19,915 nt of DNA from an uncultured Collinsella sp. (lineage in GTDB: Bacteria; Actinomycetota; Coriobacteriia; Coriobacteriales; Coriobacteriaceae), in assembly GCA_937934165.1 (NCBI GenBank), contig CALGZX010000096.1, forward strand, positions 1-19,915, read 5' to 3'. A program made the translations under genes and the position numbers. Of the stretch, positions 7,575-14,498 are shown piece after piece. Every line of letters starts with the position of its first letter. The stretch's first letter is position 1. The notes under the pieces were generated by a model. The model was not told the DNA's origin and made no database searches. It worked only from the letters and a program-made list of their open reading frames with translations.

Positions 7575-8512
7575 TGGCAGAGGTCAAAAAAATCGCCACG
7601 CGCGCAAGCTACGGCGAGGCGCTCGTCGGGCTGGGCAATGAGCACGATGACTTTGTAGTGCTCGATGCCGACCTGGCCGCCGCTACGCAGACCGGTAAGT
7701 TTAAGGCCGCTCACCCTGAGCGCTTCTACGATGCCGGCATTGCCGAGAGCAACTTGATGGGGCTTGCCGCCGGCGTTGCAACCACGGGCCACGTCGCCTT
7801 TGCGAGCACCTTTGCGATGTTTGCCGCCGGTCGCGCCTACGAGCAGGTCCGCAATTCCATTGGCTACCCGCACCTCAACGTCAAGATTGGCGCTACCCAT
7901 GCCGGCATTTCGGTCGGTGAAGACGGCGCCACGCACCAGTGCTGCGAGGATATCGCACTCATGCGCACGATTCCGGGTATGACGGTGGTCGTTCCCGCCG
8001 ACGACGTCGAGGCTCGCGCCTGTGTGCGCGCCGCCTATGAGTTTGAGGGCCCGGTTTACATGCGCTTCGGCCGCCTGGCAACACCGGTCATCAACGATCA
8101 CGAGGACTATGAGTTCAAGATTGGTCGCGGCGTGGTCGTGCGCGAGGGGTCCGATGTGACCATCATCGCTTGTGGCCTTATGGTCGCCGAGGCGCTTGAG
8201 GCTGCCGAGACGCTCGCTGCCGATGGCATCGATGCCGAGGTCATCAACATGCACACGATCAAGCCGCTCGATGAGCGCCTGGTGGTTGCCAGCGCCAAGA
8301 AGACCGGTCGCGTGGTCACTGCCGAGGAGCATTCGATTATCGGCGGTCTTGGCGAGGCCGTTGCCTCGGTGCTCGCGGAGCAGCATCCAGTGCCGATGCG
8401 TCGCGTCGGCGTGCACGATGTGTACGGCGAGTCCGGCCCTGCGGTCGATTTGCTGCATAAGTACGGTTTGGACGCCGACGGCATCGAAGCCGCGGTCAGG
8501 TCCGTGTTGTAA
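7574..8512 (+). CDS. Transketolase, C-terminal subunit
   Basis: This 312-residue protein supplies the pyrimidine-binding and C-terminal domains of transketolase. The glutamate that activates thiamine diphosphate is expected at Glu58 in AGIAESNLMGLAAG. Other family features are VKIGATHAGISVGEDGATHQ, which contributes to the active site, and GPVYMRFGR. The C-terminal domain begins near VVVREGSDVTIIACG, with VVTAEEHSIIGGLGEA near the end. The ATG shares its A with the TAA of the N-subunit gene, and AGGAG in the preceding gene's tail can serve as ribosome-binding site. Only 12 bases separate its stop from the EIIA gene. By homology it works as a heterotetramer with the upstream product. Confidence 0.95.
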   Translation: MAEVKKIATRASYGEALVGLGNEHDDFVVLDADLAAATQTGKFKAAHPERFYDAGIAESNLMGLAAGVATTGHVAFASTFAMFAAGRAYEQVRNSIGYPHLNVKIGATHAGISVGEDGATHQCCEDIALMRTIPGMTVVVPADDVEARACVRAAYEFEGPVYMRFGRLATPVINDHEDYEFKIGRGVVVREGSDVTIIACGLMVAEALEAAETLAADGIDAEVINMHTIKPLDERLVVASAKKTGRVVTAEEHSIIGGLGEAVASVLAEQHPVPMRRVGVHDVYGESGPAVDLLHKYGLDADGIEAAVRSVL

Positions 8513-8524
8513 GGAGGGTTCTAC

Positions 8525-8977
8525 ATGGGATTTGTATCTGCCAACCAGGTGACGATTGGACATGCATCGGCCTCACGCGAGGACGCGCTGCATTATTTGT
8601 CCGAGCAGGCTGTTGAGCTTGGCTTTGCCGATGACGCGTCCGCTGTTGAAGCCGCGTTCATTGCTCGCGAAAACGAGGCCGAGACTGGCCTCGTCGCCGG
8701 GTTTGCCGTTCCGCATGCCAAGAGCGATGCGATTCATACGCCGGGTGTGGCCGTGCTCAAACTGGCCGAGCCCGTTGAATGGCCGAGCTTTGATGGCGTA
8801 CCCGTCGATGTTGCGCTCGCGCTGTACGTGCCCGCCGGCGAGGCTGGAACCACGCACCTGCGTCTGCTCTCCAAGGCTGCCGTGATGCTGATGGACGCCG
8901 GCTTCCGTGACAAGGTGCGCGCGAGCACCGATCCCGTTGAAATTGCGGAGCTCATCAATAGCGGACTCGAAGACTAG
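8525..8977 (+). CDS. PTS system EIIA component, fructose/mannitol type
   Basis: This 150-residue cytosolic phosphocarrier receives phosphate from HPr and passes it to EIIB. The phosphorylated histidine is expected at His64 in GLVAGFAVPHAKS, the PTS_EIIA type-2 active-site signature. The length is that of a single EIIA domain. AAGGAGGG (8511-8518) overlaps the stop of the transketolase C gene and sits six bases before the ATG, so translation is probably coupled. It very likely serves the EIIBC at the head of the cluster, which lacks an EIIA domain. The separation of EIIA and EIIBC by four carbon-metabolism genes supports a single functional unit. A terminator follows 43 bases after the stop. 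Confidence 0.93.
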   Translation: MGFVSANQVTIGHASASREDALHYLSEQAVELGFADDASAVEAAFIARENEAETGLVAGFAVPHAKSDAIHTPGVAVLKLAEPVEWPSFDGVPVDVALALYVPAGEAGTTHLRLLSKAAVMLMDAGFRDKVRASTDPVEIAELINSGLED

Positions 8978-9020
8978 AACGGTCGTCCCGTTCAATCAAT
9001 CGATCCTTCTCCAAGGAAAA

Positions 9021-9059
9021 GGGCCACGACGCCATATGGGTGTCGCGGCCCTGTTTGCG
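9021..9059 (+). terminator. Terminator at the end of the PTS cluster
   Basis: GGGCCACGAC (9021-9030) pairs with GTCGCGGCCC (9042-9051) with one A-C mismatch. A T-rich tail TGTTTGCGTTT follows. It is preceded by AAGGAAAA. A copy of the dispersed palindromic repeat begins shortly afterwards. Confidence 0.7.
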
Positions 9060-9073
9060 TTTCCCCAGATAAA

Positions 9074-9108
9074 ACCTACCAAAATAAACCTGTCCCTTTT
9101 TGGCGGGT
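9074..9108. repeat. Dispersed palindromic repeat, copy 1 (diverged)
   Basis: The arms ACCTACCAAAA (9074-9084) and TTTTGGCGGGT (9098-9108) flank the conserved centre TAAACCTGTCCC. This is the same element as near 11225, 14248 and 16425, and the flank CCCAGATAA before it is also shared. The arms carry one mismatch and one wobble. Unlike copies 2 and 4, it does not border a gene end on its right side. Confidence 0.8.
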
Positions 9109-9132
9109 CTGCTGGTCAATGCCCGCTAAACG

Positions 9133-9201
9133 AAGTTGCGGTGGAATAGTTCCTGTTTGGGCCCGATAGGCTGCAAAACAGGAACTATTCCACCGCAACT
9201 T
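9133..9201. repeat. Perfect 26-bp inverted repeat with 17-base loop
   Basis: Bases 9133-9158 are the exact reverse complement of 9176-9201. The left arm begins AAGTTGCGGTGG and ends CCTGTTT; the loop is 9159-9175. No T-run follows (TAGGG comes next), so it is not a standard terminator. It may be a small non-autonomous mobile palindrome or a site for a DNA-binding protein. No coding potential is seen. Confidence 0.9.
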
Positions 9202-9246
9202 AGGGTACGGTTGGGATGTATGCGCTTTAAAGAGCAGGGCCCATGG

Positions 9247-9435
9247 TTAGAGAGATTACACTCGTCTCTCTAAATGTCTCTCTAAAGATACAGTCGGTTA
9301 GAGAGTGGCCTTAGGTAGTCTAACAGTGAATTCGATACATCTCTCTAAATGTCTCTCTAAAATAAGGTGCTTATCTCTCTAAAGTTAGAGAGATATACTA
9401 TACTTTAGAGAGATAAATCTATCGTTTTAGAGAGA
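9247..9435. promoter_or_regulatory. Array of ten TTAGAGAGA-type operator motifs upstream of the AlbA_2 regulator gene
   Basis: The 9-mer TTAGAGAGA occurs on the plus strand at 9247, 9298 (last base T), 9385, 9405 and 9427. Its reverse complement TCTCTCTAA occurs at 9265, 9277, 9340, 9352 and 9374. Two tandem pairs (9265-9286 and 9340-9361) are identical 22-mers, 75 bases apart, each with a 12-base period. Bases 9374-9393 form the palindrome TCTCTCTAAAGTTAGAGAGA over the likely promoter. The last copy reaches to five bases before the start codon and its purines are the only candidate ribosome-binding site. This looks like a cooperative autoregulatory site. Confidence 0.85.
9371..9404 (+). promoter_or_regulatory. 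Candidate promoter of the AlbA_2 regulator gene
   Basis: Two overlapping TATACT -10 boxes lie at 9394-9399 and 9399-9404. TTATCT (9371-9376) is a weak -35 at 17 bases from the first. Repeat motifs cover the spacer and flank the -10, so a bound protein would be expected to block polymerase. Confidence 0.5.
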
Positions 9436-9439
9436 CGGA

Positions 9440-11140
9440 ATGTCAATGCTGCTGGATGAACCCCTTGGCCTTATCGTTGAGCGCCTTCGCAGGCGAGGGA
9501 CTGATGACGCATCGGTAGAAGTTAAAGCCTGCACGAATAAATTGAGCGCAGACGTATGGGAGACAGTGAGCGCTTTTGCGAACACTGCGGGTGGGCTCAT
9601 TATTTTGGGCCTGAACGAAGCCGAAGGATTTGTTCCTTCGGCTAACTTTGCTATCGATAGGGTGCGCGATCAGTTTGTTTCGGGTATCGGAGACGGAGGC
9701 TCAGCGGCAGTGGTGACCCATGCGCCGCGGTACGAGCTTGATCGAGGCGAGGTCGACGGGCTCCAGGTGCTTCTGGTGCGCATCTTTGAACTTGAGCTTA
9801 AAGCGAAGCCTTGCTATATCGGCGCGCGCGGCGTGCAGAACGGTAGCTACAAGCGCGTGGATGATAAAGATATCAAGATGTCACCCGCTGAGCTATATGA
9901 GCTGCAGAGTGCGTTGCTTCCGAGCGATGCAGACGGCACGGTGGTTTCGGAGGCAACGGTCGAGGATTTGGACCCAGATGTCGTGCGGTCTATTATCGCA
10001 AATCGCCGGCTGCAGACCCCGCGTGTTTTGCGCGGGGCCGATACGCTGGAAAAGCAGCTGGTCAGACTCAATATCACTACAAAGGATGGCGCCGTGAAGC
10101 TCGCGGGGCTTCTGTCGGCGGGAATTTACCCCCAGCAGTTCTATCCAAAACTGATGATCGATGTTGCCGTTCATTCCGATGTGGAAAAATCTGCACCCGG
10201 GCAACCCCGGTTTATTGACCGCCAGTTGTGCGATGGCCCGATTCCGGCTTGCATCGAAGATGCCCTTGCCGCGATTGGACGAAACTTGCGCAAAGCGACG
10301 ATAGTGCAAGGCGCTGGCAGAAGGGAGGATTGGGAAGTTCCCCAGGAGGTTTTGCGCGAGGCCTTGGCAAATGCCTGCATCCATCGAGAATATTCGCCCA
10401 TGTTTGTGGGGCAGGCCGTGAGTGTCGATATCTATCCAGACAGAATAGAGATCAAAAACCCTGGCGGGCTTTGGGGCGGAAAGACGGTGGACAATCTTGC
10501 AGACGGGGAATCGCGCTGCCGAAACCCAAAGCTCATGAGCCTAATGGGGGCGACGCCGTTAGAGCATGCCGAGGGGGCCGTTGCGGAAAGCCAGGGATCT
10601 GGTATCCCGGCTATGATTCGCGAGATGGAGTCTCGTTCGCTTGGCAGGCCGAAATTTATCGTTAAGGCCGATTCGTTTACGGTGCTGCTTTCCCGGCACG
10701 GGGCGGAGCTTGCTGAAAACCGCACGTGGGTTCAGAGCCATGTGGGCACCGAGCTGACGGATCGCGAGGAAACACTGCTCATGTTTATGCGGGAGCATGG
10801 GTGCGTATGCGATGTTCAAAAAATACGAGAGGCCCTGAAGTGGGATTCGGATGACATTCGCCTGATCTGCGGGGACCTTGTGGATAAACATGTCCTGTCA
10901 AAATGCGGCAAAGACACGTTTGAAATTATCGATATGAACAGAGAATCGTCAGCTTCGACGGCGGATAGGATCCTGGAGGCTCTCAGCGCCGAAGTGGATA
11001 TGACGGCGCGAGAAATAGCGGTTGCATCGGGGGTCAGAATTTCGTCTGTCCGTTACCATCTGCCAAAAATGGCAGATAAAGGACTCATTGAGGGAATGGG
11101 TTCATCGACGAGCCGCAACCGCCGATATCGGAAGAAGTAG
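9440..11140 (+). CDS. AlbA_2 / HATPase-like / winged-helix regulator (COG2865 type)
   Basis: This 566-residue protein has the three-part layout of COG2865 putative transcriptional regulators. The N-terminal AlbA_2 (Schlafen-type) domain spans about 20-150, with WETVSAFANTAGGLIILGLNE as its core. The middle is a HATPase_c_4-like region with NACIHREY at 311-318, DIYPDRIEIKNPGGLWGG, and GSGIPAMIREM from 386. Two C-terminal winged-helix segments (about 435-490 and 505-560) follow; the last reads AREIAVASGVRISSVRYHLP and ends in a basic tail. ATG 9440 and ATG 9446 are both possible starts; neither has a clear Shine-Dalgarno. Its GC content looks lower than its neighbours', which may mean horizontal acquisition. 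Biochemical function is poorly known for the family. DNA binding and autoregulation are inferred from the HTHs and the upstream array. Confidence 0.88.
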   Translation: MSMLLDEPLGLIVERLRRRGTDDASVEVKACTNKLSADVWETVSAFANTAGGLIILGLNEAEGFVPSANFAIDRVRDQFVSGIGDGGSAAVVTHAPRYELDRGEVDGLQVLLVRIFELELKAKPCYIGARGVQNGSYKRVDDKDIKMSPAELYELQSALLPSDADGTVVSEATVEDLDPDVVRSIIANRRLQTPRVLRGADTLEKQLVRLNITTKDGAVKLAGLLSAGIYPQQFYPKLMIDVAVHSDVEKSAPGQPRFIDRQLCDGPIPACIEDALAAIGRNLRKATIVQGAGRREDWEVPQEVLREALANACIHREYSPMFVGQAVSVDIYPDRIEIKNPGGLWGGKTVDNLADGESRCRNPKLMSLMGATPLEHAEGAVAESQGSGIPAMIREMESRSLGRPKFIVKADSFTVLLSRHGAELAENRTWVQSHVGTELTDREETLLMFMREHGCVCDVQKIREALKWDSDDIRLICGDLVDKHVLSKCGKDTFEIIDMNRESSASTADRILEALSAEVDMTAREIAVASGVRISSVRYHLPKMADKGLIEGMGSSTSRNRRYRKK

Positions 11141-11150
11141 ATGCAGCCGG

Positions 11151-11199
11151 GTCGCCCCTCTAGTGTCTCTCGAAGTTGGATGGGTGCTAGAGGGGCGAT
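11151..11199 (+). terminator. Terminator hairpin after the AlbA_2 regulator gene
   Basis: GTCGCCCCTCTAG (11151-11163) pairs with CTAGAGGGGCGAT (11187-11199), perfect except for the end G-T wobble, with a 23-base loop. TGTCTTGC follows, so the T-tract is poor. The loop contains GTGTCTCTCGAA, which faintly resembles the upstream TCTCTCTAA motif. Confidence 0.6.
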
Positions 11200-11224
11200 T
11201 GTCTTGCAATATTTCCCCAGGTAA

Positions 11225-11261
11225 AACCTGCCAAAACAAACCTGTCCCCTTTTGGCAGGTT
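11225..11261. repeat. Dispersed palindromic repeat, copy 2, supplying the larE stop
   Basis: AACCTGCCAAAA (11225-11236) pairs perfectly with TTTTGGCAGGTT (11250-11261) around the centre CAAACCTGTCCCC. Read on the minus strand, the hairpin begins inside the larE stop codon TAA (11262-11260) and ends in TTTTAC, so it probably terminates larE. Confidence 0.85.
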
Positions 11262-12138
11262 ACTGATTCATGTTGCCGTGAATGTAGGGGGTGACCTCGG
11301 GGGAGATATGGTCGCAGCCCAGCTCGCGCAGCGCGGACTCGATAACGGCGGGCAGCGGGGTCTTGCCCTTGTCGTCGATGGCGGCACCGCCGAGGGCGGC
11401 AATCTTGGCAACATCTGCGGGTGCGGCCTCGATATGCATGCAGCCGCCGACCAAGCGCGCGCGTACCTGTGCCAAATCAAGATCGTGCAGGTAATCCTCG
11501 CAGGCGCGGATTAAATCGACCTTCTCGCGCGTAAGCTCCTCGCCCGTGGGGACGCGCGTGGCAAGACAGGCTCCCGCCGGCAGGTTCCAAACGGGATAAC
11601 CCCATGCGCGCAGTAGCTCGCGCTCTTCGTCCTTGGTAAAGCCGACCTCCATAAGGGGTGAGCGTACGCCGAGCTCTTCTGTCGCACGCATGCCGGGGCG
11701 GTAGTCACCGCGATCGCTTGCGTTGCTGCCATCGATGACGGTGGAAAAGCCGAGCGACTTGGCGTGGTTGACGATGGCGGTAAAGCCAGCGTGCTTGCAG
11801 TGGTAGCAGCGATTGGCATCGTTGCAGGCTACTTGGGGGAGCTGCAGCTGATCCACCGAAAGATTGAGCACGGGGAGCTTAAAATGCGGCCCCTCATTGG
11901 CCTGTCCATCAACGGACTGCTCAAACGAAGTCTGTTCGGGCGTGCCGATGAGCGGCGTGGTGAGATGGACGAGGAGGGTATTGGTAGGCATGATGCGGGC
12001 GCAGACCGCGGCCAAAAAGCTGCTGTCGACACCACCGGAAAAGCCGATGGCGACGCGTCCGTATGCCAAAAGCAGCTGCTCGAGTGCTGCGAGTTTGTCC
12101 TGAAGCTCCTCTGCGGGTGCGGTGGTGTCTGAAAGCAT
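11260..12138 (-). CDS. larE: LarE-type ATP-dependent sulfur transferase
   Basis: This 292-residue member of the PP-loop ATP pyrophosphatase family belongs to the LarE group. In lactobacilli LarE donates sulfur to the nickel-pincer nucleotide cofactor of lactate racemase. The PP-loop SGGVDSSFLAAV starts at 34. NRCYHCKHAGF contains Cys111 and Cys114, VIDGSNASDRGDYRPG follows, and Cys191 lies in GACLATRVP, the position of the sacrificial cysteine in the lactobacillar enzyme. Having all three cysteines suggests the variant reported to bind an iron-sulfur cluster and recycle sulfur rather than consume itself. No larA, larB or larC lies in the window, so the partner is unknown. The ATG has AAGGA six bases upstream. 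The stop codon lies in a dispersed repeat. Confidence 0.9.
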   Translation of the reverse strand: MLSDTTAPAEELQDKLAALEQLLLAYGRVAIGFSGGVDSSFLAAVCARIMPTNTLLVHLTTPLIGTPEQTSFEQSVDGQANEGPHFKLPVLNLSVDQLQLPQVACNDANRCYHCKHAGFTAIVNHAKSLGFSTVIDGSNASDRGDYRPGMRATEELGVRSPLMEVGFTKDEERELLRAWGYPVWNLPAGACLATRVPTGEELTREKVDLIRACEDYLHDLDLAQVRARLVGGCMHIEAAPADVAKIAALGGAAIDDKGKTPLPAVIESALRELGCDHISPEVTPYIHGNMNQ

Positions 12139-12306
12139 GAAAGTTCCTTACAGTTATTAAAGCTCGGATGAAACTATAATCCCACCGAGCTGCTTGTCAT
12201 AAGACTTCCAGCTATGTAACGAAAGTGCAATATGCTATATACGTTATATACAAGCTTGTAAAGTGCGGTAGAGTGGCAGTAATGCAATCCGGCGAGGGGG
12301 ACCGAT

Positions 12307-12957
12307 ATGATCAAGGCTGTTATTTTTGACATGGATGGAACGCTGGTCGATACCGAGCGTTTGGGGATTAGGGCCTGGAAGGCAGGCGCCGCTGAGCTGG
12401 GGCTCGCGATTGATGAAGCGCTGATCCATCAGTTTATCGGTCGCACGCTACCCGATGTCATGAACATCCTCGATAAGCATTACGGCAGCCACGAGACCGC
12501 CGAGGCGATCTATGTCCGCCACAAGGAGATTCGCGACGAGATGGTCAAGACCGATCTGGAGCTTAAGGCCGGCGCTGCCGAGTGCATAGACGAGCTGTTG
12601 GCTGCGGGCTATCACGTAGGCCTTGCAACGTCATCGCGCCATGTTACGGCCGAGCGCAACCTTAAAGCATTCGGTCTTTTTGACAAGTTTGAAACGGTAA
12701 CGTGTGGCGAGGACGTCGTGCATGGCAAGCCCGACCCCGAGATGTATCTGCTCGCCTGCGAGCGCGCGGGCTTTACTCCCGAGGAATGTGCCGTGGTCGA
12801 GGATTCGCGCAACGGCTGCGTCTCGGGCATTACGGCTGGCTGCCACGTCTTTGCCGTCCCCGATATCGTGCCGCTGCCGCAGGACGTGGTGGATGGCTGC
12901 GAGGCCGTGCTCGATACGTTGTTCGATCTGGCGGCGGCGGTCAAGGCCGTGCGCTAG
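12307..12957 (+). CDS. HAD-family hydrolase, beta-phosphoglucomutase-like
   Basis: The 216-residue protein has all four HAD motifs: the nucleophile Asp8 and acid Asp10 in IFDMDGTLVDTE, the Ser/Thr of motif II in LATSSRH, the lysine of motif III in HGKPDPEMY, and the motif IV acidic residues in VVEDSRNG. The helical cap between motifs I and II is the beta-PGM/phosphatase subclass type. It probably dephosphorylates, or less likely isomerises, a small sugar phosphate; the substrate cannot be read from sequence. GAGGGGG (12294-12300) lies six bases before the ATG. The gene is divergent from larE across an AT-rich 168-base gap containing TATATAC repeated around 12236-12251, and it ends at a strong terminator shared with the convergent LacI gene. 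Confidence 0.9.
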   Translation: MIKAVIFDMDGTLVDTERLGIRAWKAGAAELGLAIDEALIHQFIGRTLPDVMNILDKHYGSHETAEAIYVRHKEIRDEMVKTDLELKAGAAECIDELLAAGYHVGLATSSRHVTAERNLKAFGLFDKFETVTCGEDVVHGKPDPEMYLLACERAGFTPEECAVVEDSRNGCVSGITAGCHVFAVPDIVPLPQDVVDGCEAVLDTLFDLAAAVKAVR

Positions 12958-13004
12958 ACAATTGCGGCGTTGAAACGAGCAATTGCTTACGTTTGCGCTT
13001 AAAC

Positions 13005-13036
13005 AAAAGGGGTCCGGCAATGGTCGGGCCTCTTTT
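13005..13036. terminator. Terminator between HAD hydrolase and second LacI gene
   Basis: Bases 13005-13018 (AAAAGGGGTCCGGC) pair with 13023-13036 in 14 pairs including three G-T wobbles, with a four-base loop AATG. The A-run on the left and TTTT on the right allow it to work in both directions, fitting the convergent genes. Confidence 0.8.
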
Positions 13037-13070
13037 GCTTGAGCGGCGACTTAGCATACTTGCGGGCGTG

Positions 13071-14183
13071 CTATAGATACGCACCGAGGTTGATGGCCGT
13101 GGCGTCGGTCTGGCTGCTTGCCTGGGTGCTGGCGCGTTCCAGCAGGAACGGACGTACCAGTTCTTGGCGGTTGATGTCCTCGGCGGCGGTGACTGCGGTG
13201 ACGGTGCGCGCTGTAGAGCCGACGCGGATATGCTTGGTCTTTGCTGGGGCCTTGTTCTCGATTTGCTCCATGAGCAATTGAACGCCCTTGCGGCCAATCT
13301 CGTAGCCCGGGGGCGCTACCGTAGTGAGCGGGACCGATCCGCTCCAAGCGAGCGGGTTGCCATCGCAACCTGCTACGCGTACTTGCCCGGGGACGGCGAT
13401 GCCTTTGTCGACCAGCGCCGAGATGACGCCCGAGGCCAGCACGTCGGTCAGGCCGACGACAAAATCGGGGCGTTCGTCGGCGGGGCGCGCGGCGATTTGG
13501 GTGCCGATGCCGTAGCCGTCGGCGGCGGTATTCCATTCGCCGGCGTCGATGACTTCGATCTTGATATCGGGATGTAGGGCGAGCGCCTTATGAATGCCAA
13601 GGACGCGCAGGGTGAGTTGCATAAATGCTGCTCGGCCGACGACGACAATATGGTGCGCGCCGCGGGCGATGGCGAGCTCGGCGATGATGCGGCCTTGTGC
13701 CTCGTTGTCGGCGGCCACGTAGTAGCCGGGCTCGGAGCAATGGATGTCCAGATGGACGATCGGCACGGGCATCTTGGTCAGGGCGGGGTGCCAGTCGGGG
13801 GATGCCATGGGCTGAACCATGACGCCGGACATCTGGGTGCCCATAAAGTAGCGCAGGTAATGGTCCTCGAGAATATCGTCGTTATCGGCGTTGGCGATGA
13901 GCAGGTCGTAGCCGTGCTTGCGGGCCTCGTTGTGGGCGCCGCTGGCGATTTGGAGTGAAAAGCCGTGGTCGAGACGGGGGAGCACCAGGCCAAAGGACTT
14001 GGTGGCGCCGCCCGCGAGCTGACGAGCGCTTTGGTTGGGCAGGTAGCCCAGTCGATTGATGGTTTCGTTAATGAGCTTGAGGGTCTCGGGACGCAGCTTT
14101 TCGGGGTGGTTGAGCGCGTTGGAAACCGTGCCCAACGAAACCCCGGCCTCGCGCGCGACGTCGCTGATTTTTACCTTTGCCAT
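13071..14183 (-). CDS. LacI-family transcriptional regulator (second)
   Basis: This 370-residue sugar-type regulator is slightly longer than usual because of a C-terminal extension after TAAEDINRQELVRPFLLE. The HTH reads KISDVAREAGVSLGTVSNALN, with the hinge LGYLPNQSARQL. The ligand-binding domain follows (FGLVLPRLDHGF, SGVMVQPMAS, then RVAGCDGNPLAWSGSVPLTTV). I chose ATG 14183, with AAAGGGG six bases upstream and the HTH directly after. The open frame runs on far upstream through the glmS antisense strand, but that is not coding. It is divergent from glmS, separated by 315 bases, and convergent with the HAD gene. No transport operon is adjacent, so its target is unknown; the shared upstream region with glmS or a distant locus are both possible. 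Confidence 0.9.
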   Translation of the reverse strand: MAKVKISDVAREAGVSLGTVSNALNHPEKLRPETLKLINETINRLGYLPNQSARQLAGGATKSFGLVLPRLDHGFSLQIASGAHNEARKHGYDLLIANADNDDILEDHYLRYFMGTQMSGVMVQPMASPDWHPALTKMPVPIVHLDIHCSEPGYYVAADNEAQGRIIAELAIARGAHHIVVVGRAAFMQLTLRVLGIHKALALHPDIKIEVIDAGEWNTAADGYGIGTQIAARPADERPDFVVGLTDVLASGVISALVDKGIAVPGQVRVAGCDGNPLAWSGSVPLTTVAPPGYEIGRKGVQLLMEQIENKAPAKTKHIRVGSTARTVTAVTAAEDINRQELVRPFLLERASTQASSQTDATAINLGAYL

Positions 14184-14247
14184 AGCGGCCCCTTTGATGC
14201 GTTTCAAGTACAAGCCAGATTGTAGCATCGCCCGCCCCTGAGGTGTC

Positions 14248-14288
14248 AAAACCCGCCTATTAGGGACAGGTTTATTTTGGCAGGTTTT
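14248..14288. repeat. Dispersed palindromic repeat, copy 3 (reverse orientation)
   Basis: This copy runs opposite to the others. AAAACCCGCC (14248-14257) pairs with GGCAGGTTTT (14279-14288) with one mismatch. The centre GGGACAGGTTTATTTT is the exact reverse complement of the centre of copies 1 and 4, and the shared flank ATCTGGG follows at 14290-14296. Confidence 0.8.
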
Positions 14289-14364
14289 ATCTGGGCAAAC
14301 GATGCTGTCAGACCAAACCACCACGAAGGTGCCTGCCCCCTTCGGGGTGGGGTGTGTGTATCGA

Positions 14365-14397
14365 GTGGTATTCAAGTTGAGATACCACTTCTGGTAT
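14365..14397. promoter_or_regulatory. TGGTAT/ATACCA inverted repeats upstream of glmS
   Basis: GTGGTAT (14365-14371) is the inverted repeat of ATACCAC (14382-14388) across ten bases. That second arm also mirrors TGGTAT (14392-14397) across four bases. Three half-sites lie within 33 bases, 22 bases before a TACAAT -10-like box. TGGTxT/AxACCA arms recall GntR/HutC-type amino-sugar operators (NagR, DasR), so control by an amino-sugar signal is possible. No such regulator is encoded nearby. Confidence 0.4.
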
Positions 14398-14498
14398 ATC
14401 AGCTTGCGTTTGCGTGAGTACAATACTCGAACGTTATGCGTCTCAGCGCCCCCTGTGCGTGGACGTTTTGCAGTCAAGCGGACGAAGGGATTTATCCT

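Larger units (their letters stand above)
14184..14498. promoter_or_regulatory. Divergent intergenic region between second LacI gene and glmS
   Basis: This 315-base region has no gene. It holds the LacI ribosome-binding site, repeat copy 3 (14248-14288), TGGTAT-type inverted repeats (14365-14397) and a possible -10 box TACAAT (14419-14424) for glmS without a convincing -35. GAAGGGA, eight bases before the glmS ATG, is the likely ribosome-binding site. Confidence 0.55.

Noticed and set aside
8907..9149. Small plus-strand open frame across the EIIA end and terminator
   Set aside because: It overlaps the EIIA gene, the terminator hairpin and repeat copy 1, and has no ribosome-binding site or recognisable protein.
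9247..9435. CRISPR array or replication iterons for the TTAGAGAGA repeats
   Set aside because: The repeats are only 9 bases, occur in both orientations, lack spacers of constant length and have no cas or replication initiator genes nearby; they end at a regulator's start codon.
14365..14498. glmS ribozyme upstream of glmS
   Set aside because: I could not find the conserved ribozyme core or its nested pseudoknot arrangement in the leader; only short inverted repeats are visible.
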